DNA from: Timema cristinae
Taxonomy: Eukaryota; Arthropoda; Insecta; Phasmatodea; Timematidae
DNA length: 64,000 nucleotides
Direction: 5' to 3'
NCBI GenBank assembly: GCA_039000515.1
Contig: JBCFYV010011164.1
Coordinates: 41,647,352-41,711,351 of the forward strand
Of this stretch, positions 45,311 to 57,861 are shown in pieces (position 1 is the first letter of the stretch; every line of letters begins with the position of its first letter). Below the pieces are notes generated by a model. It saw nothing but the letters and a program-made list of their open reading frames with translations. It did not search any database and had not been told where the DNA came from. Made by a program: the position numbers and the translations under genes.

Positions 45311-48187
45311 TAAATGCCAAGTGTTGATAAGCACTTCTAATACGTAATTATTTTGTGCCGCCATCTACCGTACAGTATTTAACACTGCAGCCTTGGCCGA
45401 GAGAAAACAATAGAAGCTCGGAGAAAACAAATGGGAATACAAGTAATAGGTGGAACGTTTCATGCAGACCAGTGACAAAAAGTAACAGCTCTCATCGTCT
45501 GTCAGGAGCAGGCTGTGAATGTTACATCAGAGGACCCAACCCTAATTTTAATGCAGAAATATTCTCTTTGGACTTATAAAAAAAGGAATTTTTTGAATTC
45601 AATTCCTGGAACACTTTTTGAAGAAGATTAGAGTCTTCTTTCTTGACGTCTTAAAAAATAAGGAACCAAATCTGTGAGCCTCCTAGCTAAATTTGATTTA
45701 AAAGGTGGAAAAATAGTTTGAAAGTGAATTATAACTATACAAACGGAAGGCTGAGTGCTTAGGAAAGAATTGAAGACGGTTTATAACCAGAAACTGTGAA
45801 GTGTGTAAAGATCAAGAAAAGGAAACAAATTCACTACCTCTCGCTGTTTTTTTTTTCCAACATGGACACATTTTATTGCTGAGATCTAGCCAAATACTAA
45901 ACATTAAATATTTTTTTATTTCTCTAACATAAGTCAACCAGCCTTAATTTAAAACATTCATACACTTTACCTTTTCTTGGACCTCAATTAATATTTTATT
46001 TTTGCAAAATTATTATTGATTATTAATTTTTAAAAATTTTTTTTGTCAACAATAGCTGTGAGAGAAAGAAAAAAATACACTTAGTGGGCTAATTAACACA
46101 AAAAGGGCTAGCGTGAGTACAAAACGACGCAGTCAGCTTATGACGGAAAAAGAACAACTGTTAAAGTGAAAGCTATGTGATTGGCTCACTCTTGATACTC
46201 GCATTAATGCAGTGCCTATCGTGATTGGTGCAGGGGTTGGATCGTGCATCTTAGTCAGTGTCTCCAACACATTATATTAATATATATTATACATATAAAT
46301 ATAATTTTAATAATCTCATCTTTACCTATTGTTGTTATATGTAAGAATTATTTTTTTACTACACTAAATAAATACCCTTCCCCAATCTAATTATGAATAA
46401 AATTAAATAATAAATTTTTGTTGAGTTGCAGAACATGTAACTGTTGTAGCTACTATACCTCAACCCACATTTTTGTTTACAAAAAATCAACCGAAAAATC
46501 ATTTCGCGCCCCACTTTGTTCAGAACCACTTGGTCAAAAATACTCAATACCAAGATGTAACCAAGTCAATCGCGAAAACTTAATTTATGTTTGTTGTTTA
46601 GAAAAAAGTAGCTTGTTTAAACCTTGCAATAATGTGTTGACAAATAAATTTAGGTATGGTAACTTATTCAAAATATGACTACTATTTAAAATATTATATG
46701 TTATTTAAATATACTTCTAAAAACTGTAATTTTAAATAAATTATAACGTTCTGATGGTAATTATGTTTTACTATATATGTATATATATATATTGATTCAA
46801 TTAATTATTTTATTTATAATCCTCACTATTGGTTGAATATAGATGTATTTTTTCTAAGGAATAGGTACAAAGTATTGAGAGGGATTCTCCCAAAAATCTG
46901 TTAGGTATTGAAAATTTCTTGTAATTTTGTATTCTAGCAATCTTGAAAATAGTGAAAGGAAACCTGTGAAAATAATATGAATGGAAAATGTATTTTATTT
47001 GTTGTGATTAAAGTTTAAAAGTAAAATGATGTGGACATTCATTTTTTTCTTTTGTTTGAACCTGAAGAAGAAAGAAAGGTAATAAACCATTTTATTCCTT
47101 TCTTTTGAAGAGAGAGCCCATAATAAAAAGACAAACTAAATTTGAGGGGGGAGGGGGGGAAACTAAAAACAATGTTTTCTTTACATTATTTAAAAATTTT
47201 ACTGCCACATGTCTATCAAGACACTACAAGTATGTGCAGTTTATATTTTAATTTTTTGTGGAATTCTTTTTTCTACACTAACAATATGATATTTGAAAGA
47301 TAATATGTACAAGTATTGTTCATTCATTAAGTTGTTATACCTTTCCTAAAGTAAAACAATGTTATAAAAATTAGTTCATGTGTTTTTTATATTTTATTAA
47401 TACAAAATGGCATTTTGTCTACTTTTTGGGGGACAATCATTTTAAAATCATTGGTGGAAGCCAAAGAAGCAAGTCACCATTTAAATGGTACTCATACATT
47501 AATATATCCTTCAGTTTTCTTTTTTTAATATTTGTGATACCAAGACTGGGCAATGTCAATAAAATTAATTAGGTCTATGAAATGTAAAATTATATGTATT
47601 TAATAAATATTATAAAATAAGGTAGGCCCACTTAAACATAATAACCTAGCCTACAGACTGAAACTGTAATAATTGTACAGTAATGTAATAACTTAACACA
47701 TAACTATTTGAACAGAACAGATGATTCAAAAATATGATGTGTCATGTGTAAATGTAAAAGTAAGAATGATGAACAGTAAATGTAATAATGCATAATGAGG
47801 TTTACTTGTTTTTACTGACCCATTTAGCTTTCAATGTTAGCTCTCTTTTCTATCTTAAAAAATATAATTTTAAAGTATTTACACACTATTTACATACATT
47901 AGTTATATTACATAAATGGCCAACCAATATGTATTTTTTTTAAAATTAATATTACATTTTATTATTTATTACAGTTTAAATTTATCATTTTCTTCACAAT
48001 TTTCAATCTAATATCAATGTAACAATGAAATTTATAAAGTTAACAATCAAATATCTGATCTTGAGCAGAGCTCTAGGTGTAGATCTTACAAATCTAACTT
48101 AACAATTTTATTTAAAGGCGAATGGTGATTGTACATTAAAGTAAATACAAGAATGTTAGGTATTTGAGTATATTTTGTTGTAAGGTT

Positions 48188-49010
48188 ACAGCCAGATGAG
48201 CTGTAAAATACTGCCAAAAACTGCAGTAAAATAAAGCTGCCACAAATTGTGGGTGGCCAGACAATGGCTGTAGTGCTTCTTCGCGCTACACTAGCAACAA
48301 GTAGGCCTAGCTTTTGTATGCATCTCTGAAAATTAAATAAAGGTGAGGAATCCTAATGCCAAATTGTGTTTTGCCTGTTACTTGTCCGACATCGACACCG
48401 TCTAAAAGGAGAAATAAAGTGGTGGATTCATCCCATAATTAGTAACCGAGCAACACCTGAGTAAATTGTTTTACTTCATGAAAAACTGAAACTGTAGCTA
48501 CCCTATCAAATTCTGCAAGTATTATCGAATGTCAATTAATTCATTTTACTACTACCAAATGGTGTTTTTTCTTTTAAACTGAATCCATCCCAAACATCTC
48601 CTGCTATAGTTTCCACTAGGCTAGACCAACATAGCAACTTCAAATCGCGGTTTTTGTGCTCTTCGCACTTTACGTCATACTTCAATAATAGGTGCTCGCC
48701 ATCTACTGAATCGATATCCGTTTTGGAATAAAATGGTAAATAAAATAAAGAAAACACACGAGGAAGGAATATGACACCACTACCCAATACTGCATGTGTG
48801 TCCACTCTTACTCTGTAAACTTTCACTAGAATTATGGGCCCAGGCCTATTTGTCTGTGACATGACCTTGAAATGAGATTCCCTTTCTAAATAAGCAGTGA
48901 TTTACACCATTGTGTAGCCGGCTCCATTTGAATCTATTGGGTGCATTTTCATGCTTTATTTTACTGCAAGTTTTGGCAGTATTTTACAGCTCGTCTGGCG
49001 ATAGCCTAAG
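48188..49010. mobile_element. DNA transposon or MITE with ~50-bp inverted termini
   Basis: The left end reads CAGCCAGATGAGCTGTAAAA, then TACTGCCAAAAACTGCAG and TAAAATAAAGC. The right end, reversed, reads CGCCAGACGAGCTGTAAAAT, then ACTGCCAAAACTTGCAG and TAAAATAAAGC. About 50 bp of inverted repeat bound 820 bp. A 108-codon minus-strand frame (48862-48536) inside matches nothing I recognise. Target duplications are not clear, so the superfamily is open. Confidence 0.78.
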
Positions 49011-49353
49011 AAAGGCTAGTAAGTAAATAGTGAATGTGCATTCAATATAGGCTAGAGGTTAGATCCATTTGACAAAGTGACAGGTTGTGCCTCCTGAGCA
49101 GCCAGAAACAAGCTAGGTTCTCAAGGTGTTGAGCCATTTAAAATCTTTAAATAATATACAGTGTATAAAATTAAGCCAAAAGGCAATGTTTCATAAAAAT
49201 ATTACTATAACTAAATATAAATGTGTTTGTTTTATGCCAACACCTTCAAGTTTTGCTTGAAATATTTTAATTCATTCAAATTCTTTTTTCATGCAATTGG
49301 TTTTCCTAGCTTTATTCCCAAGTGTGTAATTCAAGTGAAATAATATTTAATAT

Positions 49354-50215
49354 TGTAACGAGATTAGTGTTTGACTGCTAGCAGTGCGGGTTTGTCATGC
49401 TTGTCCCTCCATCCTTGTTTAGCAGGTATCCAGCTTCAATGCTAGTGGGATTAGAGGGGAAAGGGAGGGAGCATAATTCCAGAAAAGTGACGCATGTAGA
49501 AGAAGCTGGGTTAATTTTCTTCAAATCCAGTATTCTAGAAGTGGAGGATTCCAGACTCAACTGTGACCCTATATATACACGGTCGGCGATAGCCAGAGGA
49601 CCCCAGTCAGAGTTGAGGCTAGCCAAGTGAGTGGACCGGCATGTCTCGGCTAGCGTGCCAGGGATTGGGAAGTGTAATCAGAAAGTGGGTCAGCATGTCC
49701 AGTGAATGGGCCAGTGTGTCCAGAATATTCAGAGAATGGGTCGGCATGTCCAGTGAGTGAATCATCAAGTCTAGTGTTTGTATAATGGGGATCAGTGCAG
49801 TGTTTTGTGCACGGGAAGCAATGGTGACTTAAGTGAATGATACGAGAGATGAGACATTTATTGTTATTGTGAGCTGTGTTAATAATCAATATTTTTGTGA
49901 CTGTTTTAATATTTGAATAGTTATTATGTGTTTTATAATTATTAATTTGCTTATTTAATTTAATTCCATTTAATGTGTTGTTATTCTCTTATTAACTTAC
50001 AAACTTAATTATTACTTTTATTGTTAAATTCACTGACATGTTTAGTTGTAGTTAATTTAATTCTATCAGTGTATGTGTTTTATTTTTAATAATCAAAACC
50101 TAGAATATTTTGTGTGCATTTTCAATCTTGTTTAATTAGCAATGTACCCCAATATCCTGAAAATAACCCACGGTTGACATGGCAACGTGTGAACGGCCAG
50201 CGCCACCACGTTACA
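49354..50215 (+). mobile_element. Solo LTR of an LTR retrotransposon
   Basis: 862 bp beginning TGTAACG and ending CGTTACA, the canonical TG...CA ends with a 7-bp inverted repeat. It is flanked by ATAT on both sides (49350-49353 and 50216-50219), a 4-bp duplication. A TATA box (TATATATA, 49570-49577) lies about 34 bp before a CAGTC initiator-like site, as in a U3 promoter read on the plus strand. A GC-richer patch at 49625-49760 repeats a GGTCNGCATGTCCAGTGA phrase. No internal retrotransposon genes follow, so this looks like a recombined solo LTR. Confidence 0.85.
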
Positions 50216-50224
50216 ATATGTATA

Positions 50225-50797
50225 CACGGGCGGATCTAGATAACATTTTTTATGAGAAAAGGAGTAGGAATACTACAGGAAAACTAATTGATATAATATG
50301 GTAACTACCTAATTCAATAATATTCCTTATTACATAAATCAAAATACCATGAACCAATCAAATAAGCCCATGTAAATAAAATGTGGGGGAGGGTGTGGGA
50401 AGAGCAGTATTGTATTTAATGGAGGAGCGATTACTCTGGGGGCCCCCCACAAACCCCTACAAGAAATAAAACATTAACTCTAATTTTTTTTTAAATTGTA
50501 GATGCCTTCTTGTTTTGTGCCAACACTAAAATGCTCTTCCTGCATGAAATATTTATGTAAAAGCAAATTGAGATGGGTGTGCAGTTTAAAATACCAGAAA
50601 AGTCCCCTTTGATCAATCACGTTCTCAAACCTACGTCCAGTTTTCTTTAAATTGTTACTATTACATTTATGTAAAATCAAATAATTGCTTAGTCTTTATC
50701 TTTCCTCAGACACGCTATGAAAGTAACTTACATGGGCTTATGGGGACCTCTACACTGCATGCCGCCCTGAAGCCCCACATACATAAATCTGGCACTG
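50225..50797. mobile_element. Possible MITE next to the solo LTR
   Basis: The left end CACGGGCGGATCTAGATAA and the right end, reversed, CAGTGCCAGATTTATG are partly complementary hAT-like termini. No matching flanking duplication was found. It includes a G/C-rich block GGGGGCCCCCCACAAACCCC at about 50438. Confidence 0.35.
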
Positions 50798-53700
50798 GGC
50801 AAGAGTACGATTAATACAAAAGTTGGGAGAACATACAACCTAATGATTGGTCATTTAATGTTTCCACAAATATTCCTCGTATTAAAACTATAATTTGTTG
50901 TTTTTTTGCTGTATATGAAATTGGGGGACACTTTATACAAGTTAATAATTATTATTTTATTAATATTATATATTCACACAAACACTCAAAACAGCATTAT
51001 TTGACGTTTTTAAAGATTATCCGCTCTAGACAAAAACACAGTATAAAATGGATATTAAAATTATCTATTTATTTTAGTTTTTAATAGTAAATTACAGATT
51101 ATTTAGTGAATAGCCACTCCTTGACCAATATGTTTCATTTGACATTATAACAAGATGTGGGACTGAGTTATTATAATTAGAGCTTAGAATTCCACTTTGA
51201 GTGAACTATGAATCACTTTTTCCCCACAAACTAGAATTTGTACCAATCAAGTCGCCAAAGGTGGGTTTTTTTTTCCCTTGTAGGTATAACTAAAATAATA
51301 ATGAATGCAATCAAGGACATACCATACATATATCCAAACAGAACTTCATAACCATAATTCTGAATGGTCTTACTTAAACTTTGAATTGTTAAGAATTAAT
51401 TTTAAACACATATTTTGACTACATTTAGCCCTGTAAAATTGAGTTGGAATTTTCTCCTAAGTTTTAGCATGGCTAAGTAAATAAATGTGAAGCACAGGGG
51501 AAAAATCAGAGGGATATAAAAACCAAAAGAGGAAGTAGGAAGTTTTGTTTTTAGTACAGTACAGGACTTTTTGAACTACTAGTATTTAGTGTCCTATTTA
51601 GGTTTTGACACAAAGTAAACCATTACTCCTGCTTACACTAAGTAAAGCTGTCATATCCACATGTTTTCCAATGTACCTAATCCCAAAACATTTTATTTTG
51701 AATTTTGAGTGTTCATTCTTTTCATTGGAAGATATTTGAGTTGAAGTATAAACAAGCATAATAGTAACAATCATAATGTTTTAAACCAAAGCTGCACCCT
51801 TAGTTACTTTTGCAGTGGGTGAAGGTGTAGCTTTTGGAAAATAAATTAATGAACTCTAGCAGGTAGGCAAAAATATATGTAAAGTTGGTTATCCCTCTTT
51901 CTCCATTGTTGAAAATGAATTGAAATGGTCTGGCTAAAGTAATTAATGATATATGTTTGTCCTTTATTTCACATACATCAATAGGTAGTGAAACAACTAA
52001 TCATTGTTTTTTTTTATCACCCCACCTTACTACCTGTTTGGGCCTGTGTACCCTCTACAACTCTCTCACAAGTTTTTGAGCTATAACTAAAAATTATATA
52101 ATCGAGTAGTAAGCTTATGTTATAAATTAAGTCCAAAACAAAATTATTTTATTTCTTACATTTATGCTATGAGCTTACATATTTTTCATGGGAAAATTAT
52201 GTACTATAACTCTAAAATGTACTGTGGCTTAGTAATGTTTTAATACATTAGTTTTTTTTAGATTTTAAAAGGTTATTTCATTTTTTTTTTTACTAAAATG
52301 GATATGCTGTTAATGAAATTGATGTTTATGAATTTTTAGCATTATGTTTAGAAGCATTAATATAATTTTTTTTACCGCCATTACGATAATCATTTCACAG
52401 AAACCAATTTGAGAATCACTGCCTAATAGTAGATGGACACAGAAGCAGGTTAATTATTATAAGGATGCAATTTATTTTATTTGAAAATCAGTGGTGTAGC
52501 TAATATTATAAAGGAGAGACTTTAATTAGAGATACAGCTGTCTTAACTTATATATCCTTATATATTAGCTCTAGCCAAGATTTAGCCAATATTATATTTA
52601 TCACTTATTTTTAACATGCAATACATCAGAACATATTTTATGATGCTACTTTGAATAAGTTCTACATCATTCTTCTGCTTCCATTTTAAAACTAGATTCA
52701 AACTAGCCTAAATAATTCTAAAATTATTTGAACTTGCACAGTACTTAAATAAATATCTTCATAATCAAAACTAAAAATAACAAACAACTTAGATATGCAA
52801 TGTTCTAGTGTACAAAAGGAAACCTCTCATTTTTCTGTTTCCTTATACAAATTCTATTATTTAAAAAAATACTAGCTTTATTGTATCACTTTGTAATATC
52901 TGTTTTATTTTTTGTTTTTTCTGTACATAAATAATTCTTCCTTTAGGCCTATTTAAGTAAAAAAAAAGAGTGATTTATGTTTGATTTGAATATTTTACCT
53001 AATTGAATATTTGACTTAGATTAGCTATTTTTCTCATGAATAATATGTAATTAAAATTGGTAAATATTTTTGCTCAGGTAGAAAGGGGAAGGTGTTTTAT
53101 GTTTGAATAGCCTTCAATTTTTTTTTTATTTTTTTTTTTTTTTCAAATACAAGAACCCTCTTCCCATATATTCCTTGACTACTACCCTATCCCTCTCTCT
53201 TGACAGCAACTCGTTGAGACTAGCTTCTTCTCGAGGTTAATGGTACTCCCTGGAGTAAGGAAGAGAAGAGGGACCGGACAAGAATCATACATAGTGATGA
53301 CACCTAGGAAAAAACAATTGGTACAAGGTGTGGTTAGTCTCAAAAGGGGAAGTGAAAGGGAAAAACAATATTTTCTTCGTGCAAGAGCACTTATGTCATT
53401 TTTATCACTCTTTCAGTGTTTTTAAGCATATAAACCTTTGATATTAATTTATCCTAAACATCTTTTAATTTATCTTAACTTTCTATAAGAAGATTTGTGT
53501 CAATTAATTCTCATAGTCTACCCTAACGCTACATCCTAGATGAAAATAACATTTTACTTCCGTCATACATATACTTTAATCACTGTGAGTTTCTAGAAAC
53601 AAACTCTTTCACTTTAGTAGGAAACATCTAGCCAATTGCTCGCTGCCTATAAACAAAGGAAAGAGTAACAGTGGAATGACAGGTTAAAACTGACCTATTA

Positions 53701-54089
53701 GCTGTGTAAAGTCCACTCTAATCTGGATTTCATCGGCCAATAAAGTTATGACCCATTTATATAAAATAAAATTGTTTTTATTTATTTAAGTCCTTTTGAG
53801 GTGGGGGAGGGGAGGCAATTACCCTTCTTTCCTTCCCCTCCCATTGATATGCAACTGCATGTGTGAGAAATAATCCTGGGATGTGTTGGATATATTTTAA
53901 ACTTAAATTTAGAAATATACATAGAATACATTTTTTTTATCTGACTTCTGCTCCATTGGTGATAGGATTCAGGCTCATCTGGTAGCATAACTGATGAAAT
54001 CGTCAAGAACATACTTTTTAGTTTAAAACTAAATACACTAGCAGTTATGCATGATCAAAGCACAGCCATAACATGTCTTCCACTTGCAG

Positions 54090-54167
54090 ATTGACCTACA
54101 GTGGATGGTGTTAAGTTGCGATCCTACACGACCAGAAAGAGAAACCTGTGACGAGCTGCCTATATCT
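54090..54167 (+). CDS. FACIT collagen exon E: TSPN closure
   Basis: 26 codons (residues 206-231), phase 0 at both ends, acceptor TCTTCCACTTGCAG and donor TCT/GTAAGT. IDLQWMVLSCDPTRPERETC is the last TSPN strand followed by a cysteine pair (C215, C225). This CDP..RP..ETC motif is characteristic of the C-terminal end of the NC domain in collagen IX-type chains, where the cysteines close intradomain disulfides. The exon is preceded by a 17.3-kb intron and followed by a 1.4-kb intron. Confidence 0.95.
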
Positions 54168-54409
54168 GTAAGTACTAGTCATACTATTTTTCTTAAGTTT
54201 TACTATCAAGTAAAACTCTTGTAACACAAGAGGTTTTTGGAAAAAATAACTTAAGTATATGTGCAGTTAGACCCTAACAATACAAAAAAAAAAAAGGACT
54301 TTGTTGCAGTGAGACTGATTTGACAGGGTGTGTACCCTGACTCACCAAAATATTGTTGTCGCCATTTTGCAATGTTGGAAAGAAAGAAATAACTTATTTT
54401 ATTTTCAAT

Positions 54410-54672
54410 GGTTAAGCTCAGGACTGGGTGTTCAAACCCAGCAGAGTCTGTTGATTTTTCTGAGCGATAAAAATCCGTAGCACAACTTCCTTTCGAGGGA
54501 AAGTAAAGCTTTGGTCCCATGTCGATTGTGCCATGTAAAACAGCCCTGGAAGTATGTCAAAACACCTTTCCCGGCAAAATTGGTGGGCCATTTTACTTTT
54601 GCGCATGGGAATTCTCGTGTGTTGATATAATCAGTTGGTTCAGAAAGTACACGTTAAATACCAAAAATAAAT
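54410..54672 (+). repeat. tRNA-derived SINE (family C)
   Basis: B box GGTGTTCAAACCCAGCAG, then TGAGCGATAAAAATCCGTAG, CACAACTTCCTTTCGAGGG, TGTTGATATAATCAGTTGG and an AATAAATAAT tail. It parallels 22235-22535. The A-box part is truncated. Confidence 0.8.
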
Positions 54673-54683
54673 AATACTTAAGA

Positions 54684-55371
54684 CAGAGGCTCCCAAACTT
54701 TTACCCCATGCAACACCCTTATTTTAATTTTTCTAAGAATAATTTTGAGGACTCTTTCTCTTTTGTAAAAAAAAAAAGTAACAAATCAGTTTATTGTAAT
54801 TACTCCTGGTCTATGTATCAAAGTTTGGTTGAAATGCGTCAACTAGATATAAATTAATAAACGGTGACACAACAACTACTCTGGACACTCAAAACATTTG
54901 CTATGAACAACAAATCTTTCAAAAACTTAAAATTCAGTAGACATTTTAACTAATTATTCTTTCAGAAACTGAAAATTTAGTACACATCTTTACCCGCCTC
55001 GGTGGCGTAGTTGGCTAACGCGCTAGTCGTGTTGAGCTCGACCGCCGAGGACGAGGAGATCGAGGTTCGAATCTCGGTCGGGTGAACTGAGGGTGGTTTT
55101 TCCGAATGGTTTTCCACTCTCCCTCCACGCAAATGCGGGTTCACTTCCTCTAATTAACCTTCCCAATTCACAATCCATTAGCGTAATTAGTACTTAAAGC
55201 GTATAACCCGAACGGGTAGTAAGACGCGGTGTAAATAATAGTACACATCTTTTTCTTATTTGTTTGTTTTAAATTAATAATTATAGAACCAGTGATCATA
55301 CTATCATCTTTTGTCACCTCCCCTGAGATTTACTCCTGATATTTCACATCCCCACAGTTTGGTAACAACTG
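54684..55371. mobile_element. hAT-like MITE with nested SINE
   Basis: Left end CAGAGGCTCCCAAACTTTT and right end, reversed, CAGTTGTTACCAAACTG. The flanks ACTTAAGA (54676-54683) and GCTTAAAA (55372-55379) agree at 6 of 8 bases, an aged hAT target duplication. A SINE at 54992-55239 sits inside, so the MITE is the older insertion. Without the SINE and one duplication copy the MITE is 427 bp. Confidence 0.8.
54992..55239 (+). mobile_element. Intact young SINE (family B) with perfect duplication
   Basis: 248 bp flanked by perfect 13-bp duplications AGTACACATCTTT (54979-54991 and 55240-55252). The RNA polymerase III promoter is the best in the window: A box TGGCGTAGTTGG (55003-55014) and B box GGTTCGAATC (55064-55073), the tRNA consensus. 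The body has GGGTGAACTGAGGGTGG, CCACGCAAATGCGGGTTCAC and CCCGAACGGGTAGTAAGACG, with a short TAAATAAT tail. It serves as the reference copy for the family. Confidence 0.95.
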
Positions 55372-55540
55372 GCTTAAAAATGTAATTTTTTCATCATAGT
55401 ATAAAGTTCCTATTTTATGTGCTTTTAGTACAAGAGGGCTACCCATTACTAATTTGTCCTGCTATATTGTGGGACAAGTTTTAAAGTCACATCTCTAGCT
55501 GAAAATTATCCATTTTGTGTAAAAGCTCATTTATTTACAG

Positions 55541-55618
55541 GCCAGACCTGCCCAAGCCGCCTCTACTCCATGTGAAACTATTTGCCCACAAGGACCTCCA
55601 GGATTCAATGGCACAAAC
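55541..55618 (+). CDS. FACIT collagen exon F: linker and start of triple helix
   Basis: 26 codons (residues 232-257), phase 0 on both sides, acceptor TTATTTACAG and donor AAC/GTAAGT. An Ala-rich linker (ARPAQAAST) leads to PCETICPQG, with two cysteines (C242, C246) just before the first Gly-X-Y triplet at G249. Such cysteines often link the three chains at the NC-COL junction in FACITs. The triplets GPP-GFN-GTN contain a sequon (N254-G-T) inside the helix, so glycosylation there would be unusual. Confidence 0.95.
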
Positions 55619-55689
55619 GTAAGTTTCAAATAGTGTTAAAAAAATTGCACCAAGACAATAAAAGTACAATTATAACCAGGGCCCAGATT

Positions 55690-57132
55690 CAGGGCCGTGC
55701 GGTAGATTTTCTTATTATGATGCAAGTCTTTGAAATGCCGCCCCTTAAATGTTTTTTTCTTTAAAATAACTTTTGATTGTGATTTTTTTTAACTGCACAA
55801 AATGTACGAATACTACTTTAAAATAATATCAACTATCAACTACAACAATCTACTTCAGTTTTACCCTTCTAACTTTAACTAATTCGTTAATTAAGGATTT
55901 GTTGTCTAGAGTGGCAGCCAATGTAGATTTATTAGAAATTAATGACAGATTTCTAAGTTTTGTTTGGCTTATTTGTTGAACTTCTTAAGTAGTGTTTTAT
56001 TAATTTGAATTTGGAAAAACTTCTTTCTCCATCCCCACTAGCTACAGAGACAGGGAGTGATAATAAAATTCTTAGAGCTACAACAGTCCTTCGAAAAGAT
56101 ACAATGGGGGAAAGGGGTGGGGGGGTTAAGGGGGGTAGTTGATATTGATTAAATATGATGGTGCTTATCATGCTATTAAAATAAGATAGATAAAATAATG
56201 ATAGAAATGAGTTGCAAAGCTAGTAAATTTTGTAGATAAACAGAACATAATAAATAGATAACGGATATCTGTCAAAATGACAGCTAGCAGCCGTTTTGAC
56301 ATATGCCTTTCTTTAACTTGTTATTGTATTGTCTCTACTTCAACATATGAATTTGTTAAAAATAGAGCAATCACGCAAAAGTAGGCAAATGCAAATATTT
56401 ACTAAGCAACTATCTCTCTATCACACACAGAACACAAAAGTAGCCCAATATTACCTAAATAACTCTTTATCTATCACACACAGGCACACGTTCCACACCT
56501 GAGATATACCCAGTCGATGCAAATGCTATTTTTTAATTCGAGTCTGTATTGTTATAAAATAATAATTTTCAATGATAATAAGTAACTGCAATTGCTGTAA
56601 AAAAAACAATAATTCTCTTACCTGATCTACTTTTTAAACACCAAAACTGAATTAGTATAAATGCAAAAATATTATACTGATACAAATATATTATATATCT
56701 GATTTAATGATTTAAACACAGCACAGCCACTTGCCACTTCTTGAGACAAACTAACATTAAAATCAAATATTGTCAATAATTTTAAGCTCAAAGCAGAACT
56801 ATCAACACCTAAACATGTATTTTGTGATAATTGCCGCCTCAGCTTTTAGGAGCGGCGACGTGGTATATTACAAACACTGTCAGATCAAGTCTTTCGGCGA
56901 GCGCTCGCCAACTATGCACCAGAAATCGAAATTAAAGGGTACTGAAAGTGCTTAGGTAGAGGCGTGCGATAAATTGTATACATCAATATTGGAATAACAT
57001 AGACGAATATAGAAAAGAATATAGAAAAGCGTTGCGTAAAGATTTTTAATTATTGAATGGTTCTTTGATTTTGTTGTTTATACCGCCCCCTAATGCGACC
57101 GCCTCTCTGTATTATAGCATGGCATGGCCCTG
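55690..57132 (-). mobile_element. Internally deleted hAT transposon
   Basis: 1443 bp with ends CAGGGCCGTGCGGTAG and, reversed, CAGGGCCATGCCATGC. Flanks CCCAGATT (55682-55689) and TCCAGATT (57133-57140) agree at 7 of 8 bases. Only the 3' end of the transposase remains, on the minus strand. The termini share CAGGGCC with the element at 32951, so the two are related but distinct families. Confidence 0.92.
55845..56171 (-). pseudogene. hAT transposase C-terminal fragment
   Basis: Minus strand: LPVSVASGDGERSFSKFKLI is the hATC dimerisation motif of ZMYM1-like transposases. After a frameshift near 55950 it continues as LRNLSLISNKSTLAATLDNK, the usual chain end. The upstream domains (zinc finger, catalytic core) are absent from the 1.4-kb element, so it is non-autonomous. 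Confidence 0.88.
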
Positions 57133-57279
57133 TCCAGATTTTGATAACATTTTAACCTTTCTTTTCGCAAATCACAAACACTGCTCATACGATTCCCTGC
57201 TTATGGAATTATATTTTTAATTTATCACTTTTTGTCATTTTGAATTTTTATGTATATATAAGTTACCATACCTAGATCT

Positions 57280-57480
57280 ATTTTTAATGTATTCATACTT
57301 CAAGTAATGTGATCTGCAGGTGCCTCTTTGGATAAGTATTATCAAAACTTATCAAATAACACTGATAATAATAAACTGTTATCAATTTTGGTTACCAAAA
57401 TATATATTTTTATTTTATAAAAGGCTGTTTCTACTAAAATTGGACTGGACAAGAAAACTGGAGTCCAAAACTATTTATCT
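57280..57480. repeat. Dispersed repeat E
   Basis: ATGTATTCATACTTCAAGTA, ATGTGATCTGCAGGTGCCTC, and AAAATTGGACTGGACAAG parallel 24380-24560 and, for the last phrase, 18695-18710. Confidence 0.55.
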
Positions 57481-57861
57481 CAGTTTTGCACATTTCTAGA
57501 ATATTAAGCCATGCTTATAATTTATTTTATGTTGATAGGCTACGTAAAATATTGGTAAAGGCAACGAATGACAATATATATAACGAAGCTTTTAAACCAT
57601 ACACTAAAATATATATTCTGATAATTGATTTGGGATGTAAGAAAGTGTACTTGTCTTCAGATAATTCTTAAATGTTTTATTCTAAGGGTTTATAATAAAA
57701 TACATTTATTGAATTTAATGTTGTTAAACGTTGTAATGAGCAGAATTTTTAACATTTTAAGTACAGGATTTTCATGTGGATCAAATTTTATTTGTCAAAA
57801 GCAGAAATTTGATAAAAGTTGAATGGACTGTATTCAAATATAATTGAAATAGTCTCTATAT

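Larger units (their letters stand above)
36762..54089 (+). other. Intron of the collagen gene, 17.3 kb
   Basis: Runs from GTAAGT to TCTTCCACTTGCAG. It holds the G-rich repeat array and its inverted copy, a ZBED/hAT relic, SINE fragments, TIR elements and a solo LTR. No coding exon was recognised in 38130-39460, 40140-41880, 45600-48180 or 50800-54080, which are AT-rich. Confidence 0.75.
54168..55540 (+). other. Intron of the collagen gene, 1.4 kb
   Basis: Runs from GTAAGT to TTATTTACAG. It is largely filled by a SINE C copy and a hAT MITE carrying a nested SINE B. Confidence 0.9.

Noticed and set aside
52380..52420. hAT-type terminus (reversed CAGTGATTCTCAAATTGG)
   Set aside because: Only one end is visible; no partner end or flanking duplication was found nearby.
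55003..55080. Functional tRNA gene
   Set aside because: A and B boxes are intact, but they head a 248-bp SINE with 13-bp duplications and a non-tRNA body.
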